From NCBI GenBank assembly GCA_900548385.1, contig URKJ01000024.1:7908-71907 (forward strand): a stretch of DNA of 64,000 bases. Reading direction: 5' to 3'. The notes under the pieces were generated by a model. The model did no database searches, was not told the DNA's origin, and was given only the letters and a program-made list of their open reading frames with translations. Numbering within the stretch: the first letter of the stretch is position 1; every line of letters starts with the position of its first letter. Of the stretch, positions 25,327-34,472 are shown piece by piece. This DNA comes from an uncultured bacterium (GTDB taxonomy: Bacteria; Verrucomicrobiota; Lentisphaeria; Victivallales; UBA1829). The position numbers and the translations under genes are program-made.

Positions 25327-26910
25327 ATGAAACTTCTGCACAGCGTCAAATTCCGGATCACATTTTTTTTCGCAGTCACGTTTGCCTGCGCCTCCATGCT
25401 CTGCTTTGCAATCGCGGTCATCTATCAATACCGGATCCAGCGTTCCGGAATCCGGCAGAGACTGGAATATTTTCAAAATGAATTTTTCAAGGAATATCTC
25501 GTCGCCGGGGCATTCAAGCACACCAACCGGACCATCCCTCTGAAACGTCTTTCCGGCGAAAGCATCGCGGAAGCGCAGCGCCGGATCAGCGGATTCCGTC
25601 CGCTGCTCGCATTCTATGAGCATTCCCCGGAACACTATACGATGGTCGGCTGCGCAAACGGCAGAATCTATGCGCTTCCGGTAAACGGGACAACGGTTAC
25701 GGGACAACGGGAAATCCCGCTCGCCGCACGGATCGCGGCAATGAACGAGGAATTCAACGGGGAATCTTACGGAGAAGGAACCAACCGCATCTTTTTCCTG
25801 TTGCTTTCCGCCGACCGCCGCGTACTGACGCGTTCCCCGTTTTCGGAACGCATGGTGCGCGGTTTTCTGGATCCGGAATCCCTGCCGCCGGATCAGGAAC
25901 GGAAAGAAGAAATGATCCACCGGCGGAACCGCGATGTCCTGACCCTGTTCCGCCGTATGCCGGACGGCTGTATTCTCGTGACCGGCTACAATCTGCATCC
26001 GCTTTACCGGAATATGCGGAGTCTTGCGGTACTGCTCGCGATGATGGCGCTGGTCATCACGGCAATCGGGGCTCTGACCGGCTGGCTGGTATCCATGCGG
26101 ATCATGCAGGGCGTTGACCGCGTCAGCCGGAGCGCCATGCGGATCGCCTCCGGCGATTTCTCCCAGCGTGTCGAATACAACGGGGAAGGCGCGGAAGTGG
26201 AGCGGCTGGTGAACTCTTTCAATACGATGGCAAAAAACACCGGAGAACTCCTCATGGAGCTGAAAACCATTTCCGACAATATCGCCCACGATCTGCGGAC
26301 CCCGATCACGCGGATGCGCGGCAAAGCCGAGCTGGCGGTCTCCGAGGGGAACTGTGCCGAACTTGCATACGATGTTGCCGAAGAATGCGGCGGAATGCTC
26401 TCCATGATCAACACGATGCTGGAGATCACGCGTCTGGAGGCGGGCGCGGGCAAACAGCGGAAGCCGGAGGATCTCGCCGGACTCTGCCGCGAAGCCGTGG
26501 AACTGTTTTCAACCGTCGCCGAAGACAAGTCGATCCGGCTTTCCGCACAGCTTCCGGACGAACAGCCTTTCCGCTGTGCACGGGTGGATATTCAGCGCCT
26601 GCTCGCCAATCTGCTGGACAACGCATTGAAATTCACTCCGCCGGGAAAACAGGTGCAGCTGATTCTGCGTTCCGCCCCGGACGGTCTTCTCCTGCAAGTC
26701 CGGGACAGCGGAATGGGCATACCGCCGGAAGATCAGCCGCATATTCTCGAACGTTTCTACCGTGCCGATTCCAGCCGCTCGCTTCCGGGCAACGGGCTTG
26801 GTCTGAGCCTGGTCGCCGCGATTGTAAAATCATACGACGGTTCGCTGTCATTTGAATCCGTTCCCGGCGAGGGAACCTGTTTCTCAATCCACTTTCCCAT
26901 TGTCGTTTGA
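25327..26910 (+). CDS. Membrane sensor histidine kinase (HAMP, HisKA, HATPase)
   Basis: A 527-residue kinase partnering with the preceding regulator. An N-terminal membrane helix (about 10-34), a periplasmic sensor region of about 195 residues with no recognised ligand motif, and a second helix (about 233-258) lead into a HAMP linker. His321 in IAHDLRTPITRMRG is the autophosphorylation site. The ATP-binding region shows NLLDNALKF (N box), DSGMGIP (G1), FYRADSS (F box) and GNGLGLSL (G2). The layout matches CusS-like kinases; the stimulus is unknown. Confidence 0.95.
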   Translation: MKLLHSVKFRITFFFAVTFACASMLCFAIAVIYQYRIQRSGIRQRLEYFQNEFFKEYLVAGAFKHTNRTIPLKRLSGESIAEAQRRISGFRPLLAFYEHSPEHYTMVGCANGRIYALPVNGTTVTGQREIPLAARIAAMNEEFNGESYGEGTNRIFFLLLSADRRVLTRSPFSERMVRGFLDPESLPPDQERKEEMIHRRNRDVLTLFRRMPDGCILVTGYNLHPLYRNMRSLAVLLAMMALVITAIGALTGWLVSMRIMQGVDRVSRSAMRIASGDFSQRVEYNGEGAEVERLVNSFNTMAKNTGELLMELKTISDNIAHDLRTPITRMRGKAELAVSEGNCAELAYDVAEECGGMLSMINTMLEITRLEAGAGKQRKPEDLAGLCREAVELFSTVAEDKSIRLSAQLPDEQPFRCARVDIQRLLANLLDNALKFTPPGKQVQLILRSAPDGLLLQVRDSGMGIPPEDQPHILERFYRADSSRSLPGNGLGLSLVAAIVKSYDGSLSFESVPGEGTCFSIHFPIVV

Positions 26911-26933
26911 CACAAACCGGCACAGGAGCACTC

Positions 26934-27416
26934 ATGGCAACTCTTCATCTGATGGTCGGGCTTCCGGGCAGCGGCAAAACAACGGAAGCCATCCGGCTGG
27001 AACACGAACTTCACGCGCTGCGTCTCACGACGGACGAGTGGCACCGTCACCTGTTCGGCAACGATTTTACAAACAATACGAAAGATACAGTTCATGACGA
27101 ACGTCACACGAAAATCGAGGAGTTGATGTGGACAACTGCGGAAAAGGTCCTGAAACTGGGCGTCGATGTAATCCTTGATTTCGGCTGCTGGGCAAGAGAA
27201 GAGCGGGATGAATTCCGGAACCGGGCGCACGCCCTCGGTGCGGAATTCCGGATTCATTACATGGAATGTCCGTTGGAAATCCTCTGGGAGCGGTTGGAAA
27301 AACGCAACCGGACTGTGGAGGAAAACGCGGTCTTTTTTATCACAAAAGAGAATCTTGAGGAATGGAGCGGATTGTTTGAGCCGCCGGCTCCGGAAGAACT
27401 GGGAGAGCTCCCGTAA
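26934..27416 (+). CDS. P-loop ATP-binding kinase-like protein
   Basis: A 160-residue cytoplasmic protein of the AAA_33/zeta-toxin-like kinase group. The Walker A motif GLPGSGKTT is at residues 9-17, LTTDEWHR gives a Walker B-like acidic position in the substrate region, and the lid carries arginines (LWERLEKRNR). Relatives phosphorylate small metabolites or confer chloramphenicol-type phosphotransferase activity; no substrate can be assigned. AGGAG lies eight bases before the ATG at 26934, and the gene follows the kinase by 23 bases, so it may be the third gene of that operon. A terminator hairpin follows. Confidence 0.82.
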   Translation: MATLHLMVGLPGSGKTTEAIRLEHELHALRLTTDEWHRHLFGNDFTNNTKDTVHDERHTKIEELMWTTAEKVLKLGVDVILDFGCWAREERDEFRNRAHALGAEFRIHYMECPLEILWERLEKRNRTVEENAVFFITKENLEEWSGLFEPPAPEELGELP

Positions 27417-27430
27417 TCCGGCGGTAACAG

Positions 27431-27454
27431 AAGCGGCGGGAAAACCGCCGCTTT
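27431..27454 (+). terminator. Hairpin terminator between convergent genes
   Basis: AAGCGGCGG (27431-27439) pairs with CCGCCGCTT (27445-27453). A short T-run follows on the plus strand, and it lies just before the stop of the minus-strand oxidoreductase. Confidence 0.6.
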
Positions 27455-27464
27455 GAAAAGCCTG

Positions 27465-28613
27465 TCATTTCCACTCGACGCCGAGTTCGGACGGAAGAAG
27501 TCCGCGCCGGTATCCCTCGTCGAACACCTCTTCCACACGATCCAGAACGTACTGCCCGTTCGGCTCCAGACGGGTCACGGATCCGGTCAGTTCGCGCGGC
27601 GTCAGCTTTCCGGTCATCAGTTCGATGCAGTGCGTATGTTCCAACGCCATGGACAGCGAACAGCGGAACGTCTGTTCCCCGGTGATCCGGCGGACCATGT
27701 CCATGAACATATCCTTGTGCGGAGCTTCCACAACGCCGGAATACAGCAGAGAGCCGTCGGCGGCGCAGATATTCCAACTGTCATCCACTTTCCAGTAAAC
27801 AGTTCCGTTTTCGCATTCCACGCGGATGGTCGGGCTTCCGTTCCGGGCGACCGTGTGCGTGAGCATGATCTGAAGAAGCACGCCGTTTTCCGTGGTGAAC
27901 CGGAGCGCGCAGGTGTCGAACGTCTCAATCGTCCTGCGGGCACGGTAGAGTTCCCCTTCCACAGCCACGGCATGGGCGGAATTCCCGAACGTCTCTCCGG
28001 CAAGGAACAGCTGAATATTCAGATAATGCGCGAATGCATTGTTGATCGGCGAATCCAGAATCGGCGTACCGTCCGCGGCGGCGATTTTGCCCGCCCAGTT
28101 GTTCCGTCCATAATACTGGTCGTCGCGCGGCCAAAGCCCTTTGCAGACGATCTTCTTCACCTTGCCGAGCCGTCCGGTCATCAGGTAACGTTTGATGAAC
28201 TGGATCTCGCGGGCATACATGTGCTGAAATCCGACTGCGACAAATTTGCCGGATTTCCGTTCCGCTTCCATCATGCGGCGGATTGCAACGGTAGAACCGG
28301 CGGCGGGCTTTTCCACAAGGACATTGGCACCGTTGGACAATGCCTGAACAGTCATCGGCTCATGAAACGCAATGCCGGTCGGAATGCAGACAAGATCCAG
28401 TTTTCCCGAAAAATCGGCAAACATCGCATCGGTGGAGGAATAGACCGCGGTTCCCATCTCCCGGAGAACGGCAAGCTCATTCTGCACCTGATCCGGATTG
28501 ATGACGACTGCCGCCGCGATTTCCGCAAGCCCGCATTCCACAAGCTGCCTCATCTGGTTGAAGTGAACTCTTCCATAGCCGGAAATCCCGATCAGGGCGA
28601 CTTTGATCTTCAT
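27465..28613 (-). CDS. Gfo/Idh/MocA family oxidoreductase (first)
   Basis: An NAD(P)-dependent dehydrogenase of 382 residues. The Rossmann start VALIGISGYGRVH and the EKPAAGS motif with the catalytic Lys identify the family. Members oxidise sugars, inositols or glycosides, some removing glycosidic groups by transient oxidation. It follows a second Gfo/Idh gene 12 bases away on the same strand, so the two are probably co-transcribed. Both lie downstream of the GH39/uronate block but are separated from it by a terminator and their own promoter. Substrate unknown. Confidence 0.9.
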   Translation of the reverse strand: MKIKVALIGISGYGRVHFNQMRQLVECGLAEIAAAVVINPDQVQNELAVLREMGTAVYSSTDAMFADFSGKLDLVCIPTGIAFHEPMTVQALSNGANVLVEKPAAGSTVAIRRMMEAERKSGKFVAVGFQHMYAREIQFIKRYLMTGRLGKVKKIVCKGLWPRDDQYYGRNNWAGKIAAADGTPILDSPINNAFAHYLNIQLFLAGETFGNSAHAVAVEGELYRARRTIETFDTCALRFTTENGVLLQIMLTHTVARNGSPTIRVECENGTVYWKVDDSWNICAADGSLLYSGVVEAPHKDMFMDMVRRITGEQTFRCSLSMALEHTHCIELMTGKLTPRELTGSVTRLEPNGQYVLDRVEEVFDEGYRRGLLPSELGVEWK

Positions 28614-28625
28614 CTTGAAAACTCC

Positions 28626-29606
28626 TTAAAAATAAATCGTTTCGCCGCTGTCCGCCGCTTGCTGTGCAAGCAGACAGGAGCGGGTAAGTTCAAACGTTTC
28701 GTCATCGCTGACAAGCGCAGGCCGTCCGCCGGAAAGCTCCAACAGAAAGTCGGAAAACAGACGACGGTCCGGCGCCTCCGGCGTGATCTCCCGTTTTCCG
28801 TCTTTATCAATCAGAATGATCCTGCCGTCACGAACCTCGATCACGCCTTCCGTTCCGGCGGCGCGCACCCGGTCGTCCCCGTGCGTCGGGGCGCTCTGCG
28901 GACGCAGATAATCAATTCCCGCGGAGGCAAGAATACCGGATTTCATGCGGAACTGGCATTGCGCAACGATCTCCAGATCGCCGTTCCCGGCATTATCCTC
29001 GGCGGACTGAATTGCCGTCACGGACTGGAACGTATCCTGCGAAAAATAAAGGATCCAGTCCAGTGCATGGCTGCCGACCCACGGGATCGTGCCGCCGTAA
29101 GTCTCACGATGTTTATAGAATTCCGGGCGGGAACCGAGCTTGTAGGATTTCTGCGCCCGGATTGATTTCAGTTTGCCGATCGCTCCCGCGTGAACCATCC
29201 GCGCCGCCTGCAAAAACGCCGGTTCATAGCGGAGCCCGACCATGGAAACGATCCGGGCGGAACTTGCGGCATGGGCGGAACGGACCAGTTCCAACTGTTC
29301 CAGCGTCAGCGCAACCGGCTTCTCGCAGAACACATGAATATTGCGTTTCAATGCTTCCGCGCACATCTCCGCATGAAGCTCAAACGGACCGTCGACGCAG
29401 ACAACATCCGGGTGAAATTCGTCCAGCATCTGTTTCCAATCTTCGCGAACCTCCGGATGAAAACCGTTCTTCTCCGCCATTTCCCGCAGCGGAGCGGGAT
29501 CATCGCCGCCGCCGGAAATACAGGGAATCGTCACACCGGGAACCTCGCGGATGCTCTCGAACACATAGTATGCGTGTCCCCGCTTTCCGATCATGCAAAG
29601 TTTCAT
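28626..29606 (-). CDS. Gfo/Idh/MocA family oxidoreductase (second)
   Basis: A 326-residue NAD(P)-dependent oxidoreductase. The N terminus MKLCMIGKRGHAYYV forms a Rossmann strand with an unusual nucleotide loop, lacking the classic GxGxxG. EKPVALT carries the expected catalytic Lys, and a substrate-domain GSHALDW segment follows. AGGAG lies before the ATG at 29606; an upstream in-frame extension of 40 residues runs through the promoter and is rejected. The pair of unlike Gfo/Idh enzymes suggests sequential or heteromeric oxidation of a sugar. Specific reaction unknown. Confidence 0.87.
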   Translation of the reverse strand: MKLCMIGKRGHAYYVFESIREVPGVTIPCISGGGDDPAPLREMAEKNGFHPEVREDWKQMLDEFHPDVVCVDGPFELHAEMCAEALKRNIHVFCEKPVALTLEQLELVRSAHAASSARIVSMVGLRYEPAFLQAARMVHAGAIGKLKSIRAQKSYKLGSRPEFYKHRETYGGTIPWVGSHALDWILYFSQDTFQSVTAIQSAEDNAGNGDLEIVAQCQFRMKSGILASAGIDYLRPQSAPTHGDDRVRAAGTEGVIEVRDGRIILIDKDGKREITPEAPDRRLFSDFLLELSGGRPALVSDDETFELTRSCLLAQQAADSGETIYF

Positions 29607-29643
29607 AGCACTCCTGTTTCTTTTGATTATGTCATACAGGAGT

Positions 29644-29672
29644 AGTTTATCATAATTTTCCCGAAAAGTCAA
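29644..29672 (-). promoter_or_regulatory. Promoter of the Gfo/Idh gene pair
   Basis: On the minus strand TTGACT (29667-29672) is followed after 17 bases by TAAACT (29644-29649), about 38 bases before the start codon. Confidence 0.5.
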
Positions 29673-29674
29673 AT

Positions 29675-29710
29675 AAAATCCGGATTTTTTACAGAAAGAA
29701 AATCCGGATT
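29675..29710 (-). terminator. Terminator after the GH39 gene
   Basis: Two AATCCGGATT-containing arms (29675-29686 and about 29699-29710) form a hairpin. On the minus strand it is followed by TTATTTG. It divides the uronate operon from the Gfo/Idh pair. Confidence 0.65.
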
Positions 29711-29728
29711 CACGCCGGGCCGGCAAAT

Positions 29729-31255
29729 TCAGCGGTCCCGAACCGGAATAAACTCCAGCAGGGAGACCGCATTCTGAGTCAGCAGCAGCTCCAGCTCAAA
29801 CGCTCCGTCAGCCGTAACGGTTCGCTCCGGCTGATACCGGGACAACTCCCCGGCGGAACGGATCATGTCGCGCTCCAGCATCGACGGCAGCTGCGGACAT
29901 CCCAGAGACGCCCATTTTGAGTACGAATTGCTGCACGTCCGGTCGATCCGCCAATGACACAGCCGGTAAGTGCCGTTCATGCCGCTCAGCCGCAGGACCA
30001 TCGGCAGATTGTCGATCGTCCGGTAATAATCATCCTCGAAATTTGCGCACAGGATCCTGACCGATCCATCCGCGTCCGCTGTCGGGATCACGACGGCAGA
30101 CGCGGCGGAATCCTCCGACTCGCTGAACAGAAGACGGGAGCCGAGACGGGCGGCAAGCGCATAGCCGTTGTACACCGGTTTCCTGTAGCCGTTCGCGGTA
30201 AAAAACGTGCGGTAGCCGTCAAAATCCTTCTTCACATGATCCTGACCGGAAAGACAGATCATCATTTTTTCCAGCTTCAATTCCGGAGCGTGGATGACGC
30301 GGTCGATAAGCCGGGCGTAAAACGCGGAATAATACTCGTTCTCCCGGAAAATATGACGCGGTTCACGGTCGATACCGAGAAATCCGCCGCCGGAAATTCC
30401 CCACTCGTCCAGAAGCATCGGCGTTTCCGCCAGACCGTTCCCGTCCAGAATGCCGCGAAGCGTGCGCAAACGCTGCATGATATTGTCCGGGGACGTGAAT
30501 GACTTGTTCGGCAGGTTCGAATAAATTCCCTGCGAATAACAGTGAACGCTGATGAAATCGCACCGGATTTTTGTCTGCGCCACATGCTGCACAAACAGGC
30601 GGATAAAACGGTCGCTGCCCGCACAGGAGGGACCGCCGATCCGGATACGGTCCGTAACGGACGTCACACCTTCCGCAAAATGGTCATACAGTTTCAGATA
30701 TTCGTCGAGCTTGTCTGTTGCTCCGGACGCATCCCATTCGTCGTTGCCGGGGCGGCTGACCCAGTATCCGGCATCCGGTTCGTTCCAACAGTGGAAAAGC
30801 CACTCCGAAACCGTATCCATCCCGTACCGCTCCGCCAGATGGGCGGTATAATTCCGGCAAACCTCGCGCCATTCGGCATAATCGGTCGGCACACTGCGGT
30901 TGTAACGCTTGTTCTTATAACGGAGATTGCTGACATTCCACTGATCGACCGCCATGCACGGCGGCATGAAATCAAAACAGAGCAGCAGACGGAATCCCTT
31001 TGAAACCATAATGTCGATCCGGCGGTCCGACCCGCTGTAATCGAACCGGAGCCTTCCGTCCGCTCCGCGGGTCACAATATCCTCGAACATCGTATGCAGA
31101 CGCACATACTGCGCAACCTTATCCCTGGCGACATGACTCAAAATTTCCTGTCCCCAGAGATCCTCCGCCGCATCCGTCGGGTGAAAATGGATGTGGTTCC
31201 AGAAGTTCGTCAATTCCCGTTCCACCCGGTCCGTATAAATCCGTACATTCATCAT
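29729..31255 (-). CDS. GH39-like beta-xylosidase
   Basis: A 508-residue glycoside hydrolase of clan GH-A. Glu159 in CWNEPD is the expected acid/base and Glu284 in LLDEWGISGG the expected nucleophile, with spacing normal for GH39 beta-xylosidases. A beta-rich C-terminal domain follows the barrel. No signal peptide is seen, so it probably acts on imported oligosaccharides. GGGAGG lies upstream of tandem ATG codons at 31255 and 31252. Its place downstream of uxaC and an SDR suggests it releases xylose from glucuronate-bearing xylo-oligosaccharides; alpha-L-iduronidase also belongs to GH39, so a uronide substrate is the alternative. Confidence 0.85.
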   Translation of the reverse strand: MMNVRIYTDRVERELTNFWNHIHFHPTDAAEDLWGQEILSHVARDKVAQYVRLHTMFEDIVTRGADGRLRFDYSGSDRRIDIMVSKGFRLLLCFDFMPPCMAVDQWNVSNLRYKNKRYNRSVPTDYAEWREVCRNYTAHLAERYGMDTVSEWLFHCWNEPDAGYWVSRPGNDEWDASGATDKLDEYLKLYDHFAEGVTSVTDRIRIGGPSCAGSDRFIRLFVQHVAQTKIRCDFISVHCYSQGIYSNLPNKSFTSPDNIMQRLRTLRGILDGNGLAETPMLLDEWGISGGGFLGIDREPRHIFRENEYYSAFYARLIDRVIHAPELKLEKMMICLSGQDHVKKDFDGYRTFFTANGYRKPVYNGYALAARLGSRLLFSESEDSAASAVVIPTADADGSVRILCANFEDDYYRTIDNLPMVLRLSGMNGTYRLCHWRIDRTCSNSYSKWASLGCPQLPSMLERDMIRSAGELSRYQPERTVTADGAFELELLLTQNAVSLLEFIPVRDR

Positions 31256-31278
31256 ACCGACACCTCCCGGTCCATTCC

Positions 31279-32130
31279 TTAAATTCCAGTTGAAGAAAGA
31301 AAACCGCCATCGACGGGCACTGTGATACCGGTTACAAACGCGGCATTCCGGTCATCCAGGAGCCAGCGGACGCATCCCGTCAAATCCTGAGCCTCGCCGA
31401 ATCTGCCCATCGGAGAGTGATGCAGCACATTCTCGCCGCGCGCGGAAAGTCCGCCGTCCGGTGTACAGAGATATTTCCGGCTGCGTTCGTTCACAAAGAA
31501 TCCCGGCGCAACCGCGTTCACCCGGATTCCCGCCGGTGCAAGATATGCCGCCAGCCACTGCGTGAAATTCACCACGGCAGCTTTGCTCATCGCATACGCC
31601 GGAACACGGGAAAGCGGACGGTAGCTGTTCATCGAAGCAAAGTTCAGGATCGCCCCCCTTCCCGCCTCTGCCATGCGCCGCCCGAACGCCCGGCAGACGA
31701 TCACCGTTCCAATCGTGTTGATCCGCAGTACATCGTCAAACGCCGCCATGTCAAGATCAAAAAATCCGTGCGGCCTTTCATCCGCACTCCCGGAAATATC
31801 CGATGGCTCATACGCGCTGTTTCCCGTCATGGCGCGGATATTGTTTCCACCCGCACCGTTCACAAGAAAACGGCATACGCCCCACTTACGGAAAACCTCC
31901 GATTCAACCGCCGTCATCGCGACTTCATCCGTCACATCCCCCGGACAGATCATGCAACGTCCGCCCACAGACAGAATACGGTCCGCCACGGCACGCAGTT
32001 TCTCATCCGTTCTGCCGATCAGCACGACTCTTGCGCCGCGGGATGCCAGATCCGCCGCAATTTCCGAACAGAGTGTTCCTCCCGCCCCGGTCACCACCGC
32101 CACCTGATCCCTGAAATACGTCTCTTCCAT
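31279..32130 (-). CDS. SDR family oxidoreductase, probable fructuronate reductase
   Basis: A 283-residue NAD(P)H-dependent short-chain dehydrogenase. The nucleotide motif VVTGAGGTLCSEIA, NGAGGNN, and the catalytic Ser/Tyr/Lys set (FASMNSY and AYAMSK) are intact, and the C terminus has ITVPVDGGF. The extended loop between residues about 95 and 125 resembles the SDR-type D-mannonate oxidoreductase of Bacillus (UxuB/YjmF), which reduces fructuronate to mannonate. It starts seven bases after uxaC, whose product makes fructuronate, which supports the call. It is not the long-chain UxuB of E. coli. Mannonate dehydratase is not in the window. Confidence 0.82.
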   Translation of the reverse strand: MEETYFRDQVAVVTGAGGTLCSEIAADLASRGARVVLIGRTDEKLRAVADRILSVGGRCMICPGDVTDEVAMTAVESEVFRKWGVCRFLVNGAGGNNIRAMTGNSAYEPSDISGSADERPHGFFDLDMAAFDDVLRINTIGTVIVCRAFGRRMAEAGRGAILNFASMNSYRPLSRVPAYAMSKAAVVNFTQWLAAYLAPAGIRVNAVAPGFFVNERSRKYLCTPDGGLSARGENVLHHSPMGRFGEAQDLTGCVRWLLDDRNAAFVTGITVPVDGGFLSSTGI

Positions 32131-32137
32131 AAAAACG

Positions 32138-33460
32138 TCATCCTTTTGTTATGATCGTTTCGGCGTTACGGCAACATACCGCTTCCACCAGATTTTTCAA
32201 ACTGTCAAAGTCGCCGGGGAACACTCCGCGCTCCACTTTTTCCCCGATCCATCCGCAAAACACCCGACGGAAATATTCATGACGGACAAACGACAGCAGA
32301 CTCCGCGAATCCGTCGTCATTCCGATAAACGCCGACAGCACCCCGAATGCGGCAATCGCTTCAAAACCCGCAATCATCCCCTCCCGGTGATCGCAGAACC
32401 ACCACGCGGGGCCGAGCTGAACGTTACCGCAGACACCGTCGCCGGGAAACGATCCGCTCAAAACCGCCAGCGCGACATTGTCGGACGGATTCAGCGGAAA
32501 CAGAACGGTACGCGGCAGACCGCCGCCGCTCTCCATGCCGTCCAGCAGAGAGATCAAAGAAGCGACATCGCATCCTCCGCCGATTCCCGCATAGCCGCCC
32601 GCCGGACCGGCAAGACGGCGCAGGCGTGTACTGGAATCCCGTTTCGCCCCGATATGCAGCAGAAGAGTCCAGCCGCGATTCCTGTATTCCCCGCCGAGAA
32701 AACGGAGCAGATGCGAAACCAGTTTCGGACGTACGGAGTCATCGCCCTCCCGGAACGCGCGGAACAGCTGTTCCGGCTCTCCGGATGGATCATAACGGAA
32801 CCCGTCATCCAGTGAAAGATCGGCAAACCGGCACCCTGCATGATGAAACGCCCCGATCCGTTCCGCCAGCCCCGTGCAGAGTCCGGCAAACGATCCGCTG
32901 TCCAGTCCGGCGCGGCAGATCCACTCCATGGCAAGCCCCGTTACCTCATCTCCGCGCAAGGAGGGGACAATGCCCGGCAGACCGGCAAATACAGCGGGGT
33001 CATCCGTAAAGGAACAGCAGGGCGCCGCGTATTTCACCCGGAACAGTGAAAGCCATTCACGGGCGGGACGCATCATGTCATTTGTCCTGTTCCAGATTTC
33101 TTCCGCATTGGCGGGATTCAGCGGCAGGTCGATCCCGAATCCGCGTTTGAGTTCAAGAGAGCTCCAGTCAAACAGCGGATTTCCGGTCAGTTTCGGCAGA
33201 GTTCCGCTCCATGCAAGAAATTTTTCATAATGCCCCGCGTTTCCGGTAATAAGCTCCTCCGGCACTCCGCAGATCCGCATGGCGCGGTGCTTGTACGGAT
33301 CGTTCAGAAGCCAGAGCTCGGCAAGGTCGCCGGCGGTCCGGTTTTCCGTCAATTCCCGCACCGGAAGATGATTGTGCCAGTCGATCACCGGCAGCCGTTC
33401 CGCGCAGTCATGATACAACATCCGGGCGGTCGATGTCCCCAGCAGAAACTCTTCGTTCAT
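32138..33460 (-). CDS. uxaC: Glucuronate isomerase
   Basis: Converts D-glucuronate to D-fructuronate (and galacturonate to tagaturonate) in cytoplasmic uronate catabolism. At 440 residues it is a little shorter than the usual 465-470. The N-terminal metal-site motif VIDWHNHLP, LWLLNDPYKHRAMR, and the late TDSRS-LSFVRHEYFRR segment are characteristic. AAAGGAGG precedes the start at 33460. It leads a minus-strand operon with the fructuronate-reductase-like SDR and GH39. A promoter and a palindromic operator candidate lie just upstream, suggesting induction by a uronate signal. Confidence 0.95.
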   Translation of the reverse strand: MNEEFLLGTSTARMLYHDCAERLPVIDWHNHLPVRELTENRTAGDLAELWLLNDPYKHRAMRICGVPEELITGNAGHYEKFLAWSGTLPKLTGNPLFDWSSLELKRGFGIDLPLNPANAEEIWNRTNDMMRPAREWLSLFRVKYAAPCCSFTDDPAVFAGLPGIVPSLRGDEVTGLAMEWICRAGLDSGSFAGLCTGLAERIGAFHHAGCRFADLSLDDGFRYDPSGEPEQLFRAFREGDDSVRPKLVSHLLRFLGGEYRNRGWTLLLHIGAKRDSSTRLRRLAGPAGGYAGIGGGCDVASLISLLDGMESGGGLPRTVLFPLNPSDNVALAVLSGSFPGDGVCGNVQLGPAWWFCDHREGMIAGFEAIAAFGVLSAFIGMTTDSRSLLSFVRHEYFRRVFCGWIGEKVERGVFPGDFDSLKNLVEAVCCRNAETIITKG

Positions 33461-33485
33461 AACAGCCTCCTTTTTATTCTGTATT

Positions 33486-33500
33486 GAATAATATTTATTC
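33486..33500. promoter_or_regulatory. Palindromic operator candidate before uxaC
   Basis: GAATAA-TAT-TTATTC lies between the -10 box and the uxaC start codon, placed where a repressor would block transcription. Binding protein unknown. Confidence 0.4.
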
Positions 33501-33508
33501 TGATAATT

Positions 33509-33536
33509 ACTATAATCCCGGAATGGGAAAAGTCAA
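33509..33536 (-). promoter_or_regulatory. Promoter of the uxaC operon
   Basis: On the minus strand TTGACT (33531-33536) and TATAGT (33509-33514) are 16 bases apart, 49 bases upstream of the uxaC start. Confidence 0.65.
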
Positions 33537-33597
33537 CAGCAGAAATTGATTTTCCTTGATTTCTATATACGGAACGGGATCTTTTAACGCCTCTTCA

Positions 33598-33626
33598 TTG
33601 ATATTTTGCAAAAGAAGGTGTATATT
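33598..33626 (+). promoter_or_regulatory. Promoter of the ABM monooxygenase-coaD unit
   Basis: TTGATA (33598-33603), a 17-base spacer and TATATT (33621-33626), continuing as ACGGA. It is 32 bases upstream of the first start codon. Confidence 0.65.
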
Positions 33627-33657
33627 ACGGAATAAAGCAAAAGAAGGAGCTCAAACC

Positions 33658-33966
33658 ATGATCTATGTACTTGCCACCTCGGAATTGAACGACGGATGCA
33701 AAGAAAAATTCCTCGAAGTCCTCAAAGCGAACGTTCCCAACGTGCTCGCGGAAGAAGGCTGCATCATGTACGTTCCCAACGTGGATTTCGCGTCCGGACT
33801 TTCCGCGCAGAAAGAGGTTCGTGAAAATACCGTCACCATCATTGAGGGCTGGGAAAGCATGGACCACTTGATGAAACATCTCCAGTCCGCGCACATGGCG
33901 GATTTCCGCACCAAGGTGAACGGCATGCGCAAATCGTCCACCCTGAACGTGGTAACCCCCGCATAA
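33658..33966 (+). CDS. Antibiotic biosynthesis monooxygenase (ABM/YgiN-like) domain protein
   Basis: A 102-residue ferredoxin-like-fold protein of the ABM superfamily, similar to the putative quinol monooxygenase YgiN. Recognisable features are the N-terminal strand IYVLATSEL, the helix ending LAEEGCIMY, and IIEGWESMDHLMKHLQSAHM with the conserved His. Reaction unknown; in anaerobes these proteins may act in quinone or redox handling. AAGGAG is nine bases before the ATG at 33658. It begins a run of co-directional genes leading into coaD. Confidence 0.82.
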   Translation: MIYVLATSELNDGCKEKFLEVLKANVPNVLAEEGCIMYVPNVDFASGLSAQKEVRENTVTIIEGWESMDHLMKHLQSAHMADFRTKVNGMRKSSTLNVVTPA

Positions 33967-33986
33967 ACCGGCAAGGAAGTGTTCCA

Positions 33987-34472
33987 GTGAGAACGGTTTT
34001 ATATCCCGGAAGTTTCGATCCGGTCACAAACGGACATATTGACGTGGCACGGCGTGCCGCAAAAATTTTCGACCGCGTCGTAATCGCAGTCGCTGTCAAT
34101 GCGGAAAAAAATCCGCTGTTCACCACAGAAGAGCGGATCGACCTCATCCGGTCGGCGTGTCACGACATCCCCAATCTGGAAGTCTCCCGGTTCAGCGGAC
34201 TGCTTGCGCACTCTCTGGAGCTGTTCGATGCAAGCGCCGTAATCCGCGGACTCCGTGCCGTATCGGACTTTGAATATGAATTCCAGATGGCGCTGATGAA
34301 CCGCGGGCTCAACGACAAGTGCGAAACGCTCTTCATGATGCCGAGTCCCGAATACTCGTTCGTCAGTTCGCGCCTCATCAAAGAAATCACCAAATGCGGC
34401 GGCGATGTTTCGGCATTCGTTCCCCCTGTGGTCGCGGAAGCGATGAAGCGGAAATTCGGGCAGAAACAATGA
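33987..34472 (+). CDS. coaD: Phosphopantetheine adenylyltransferase
   Basis: Penultimate enzyme of coenzyme A synthesis, adenylating 4'-phosphopantetheine; cytoplasmic hexamer. The 161-residue length is typical. GSFDPVTNGH with the nucleotidyl-transferase His motif, GLRAVSDFEYE, and YSFVSSRLIKE are characteristic. It starts with GTG at 33987, with AAGGAAG eight bases upstream. Its stop codon overlaps the next start (ATGA), so the YceD-like gene is translationally coupled. Confidence 0.97.
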   Translation: MRTVLYPGSFDPVTNGHIDVARRAAKIFDRVVIAVAVNAEKNPLFTTEERIDLIRSACHDIPNLEVSRFSGLLAHSLELFDASAVIRGLRAVSDFEYEFQMALMNRGLNDKCETLFMMPSPEYSFVSSRLIKEITKCGGDVSAFVPPVVAEAMKRKFGQKQ

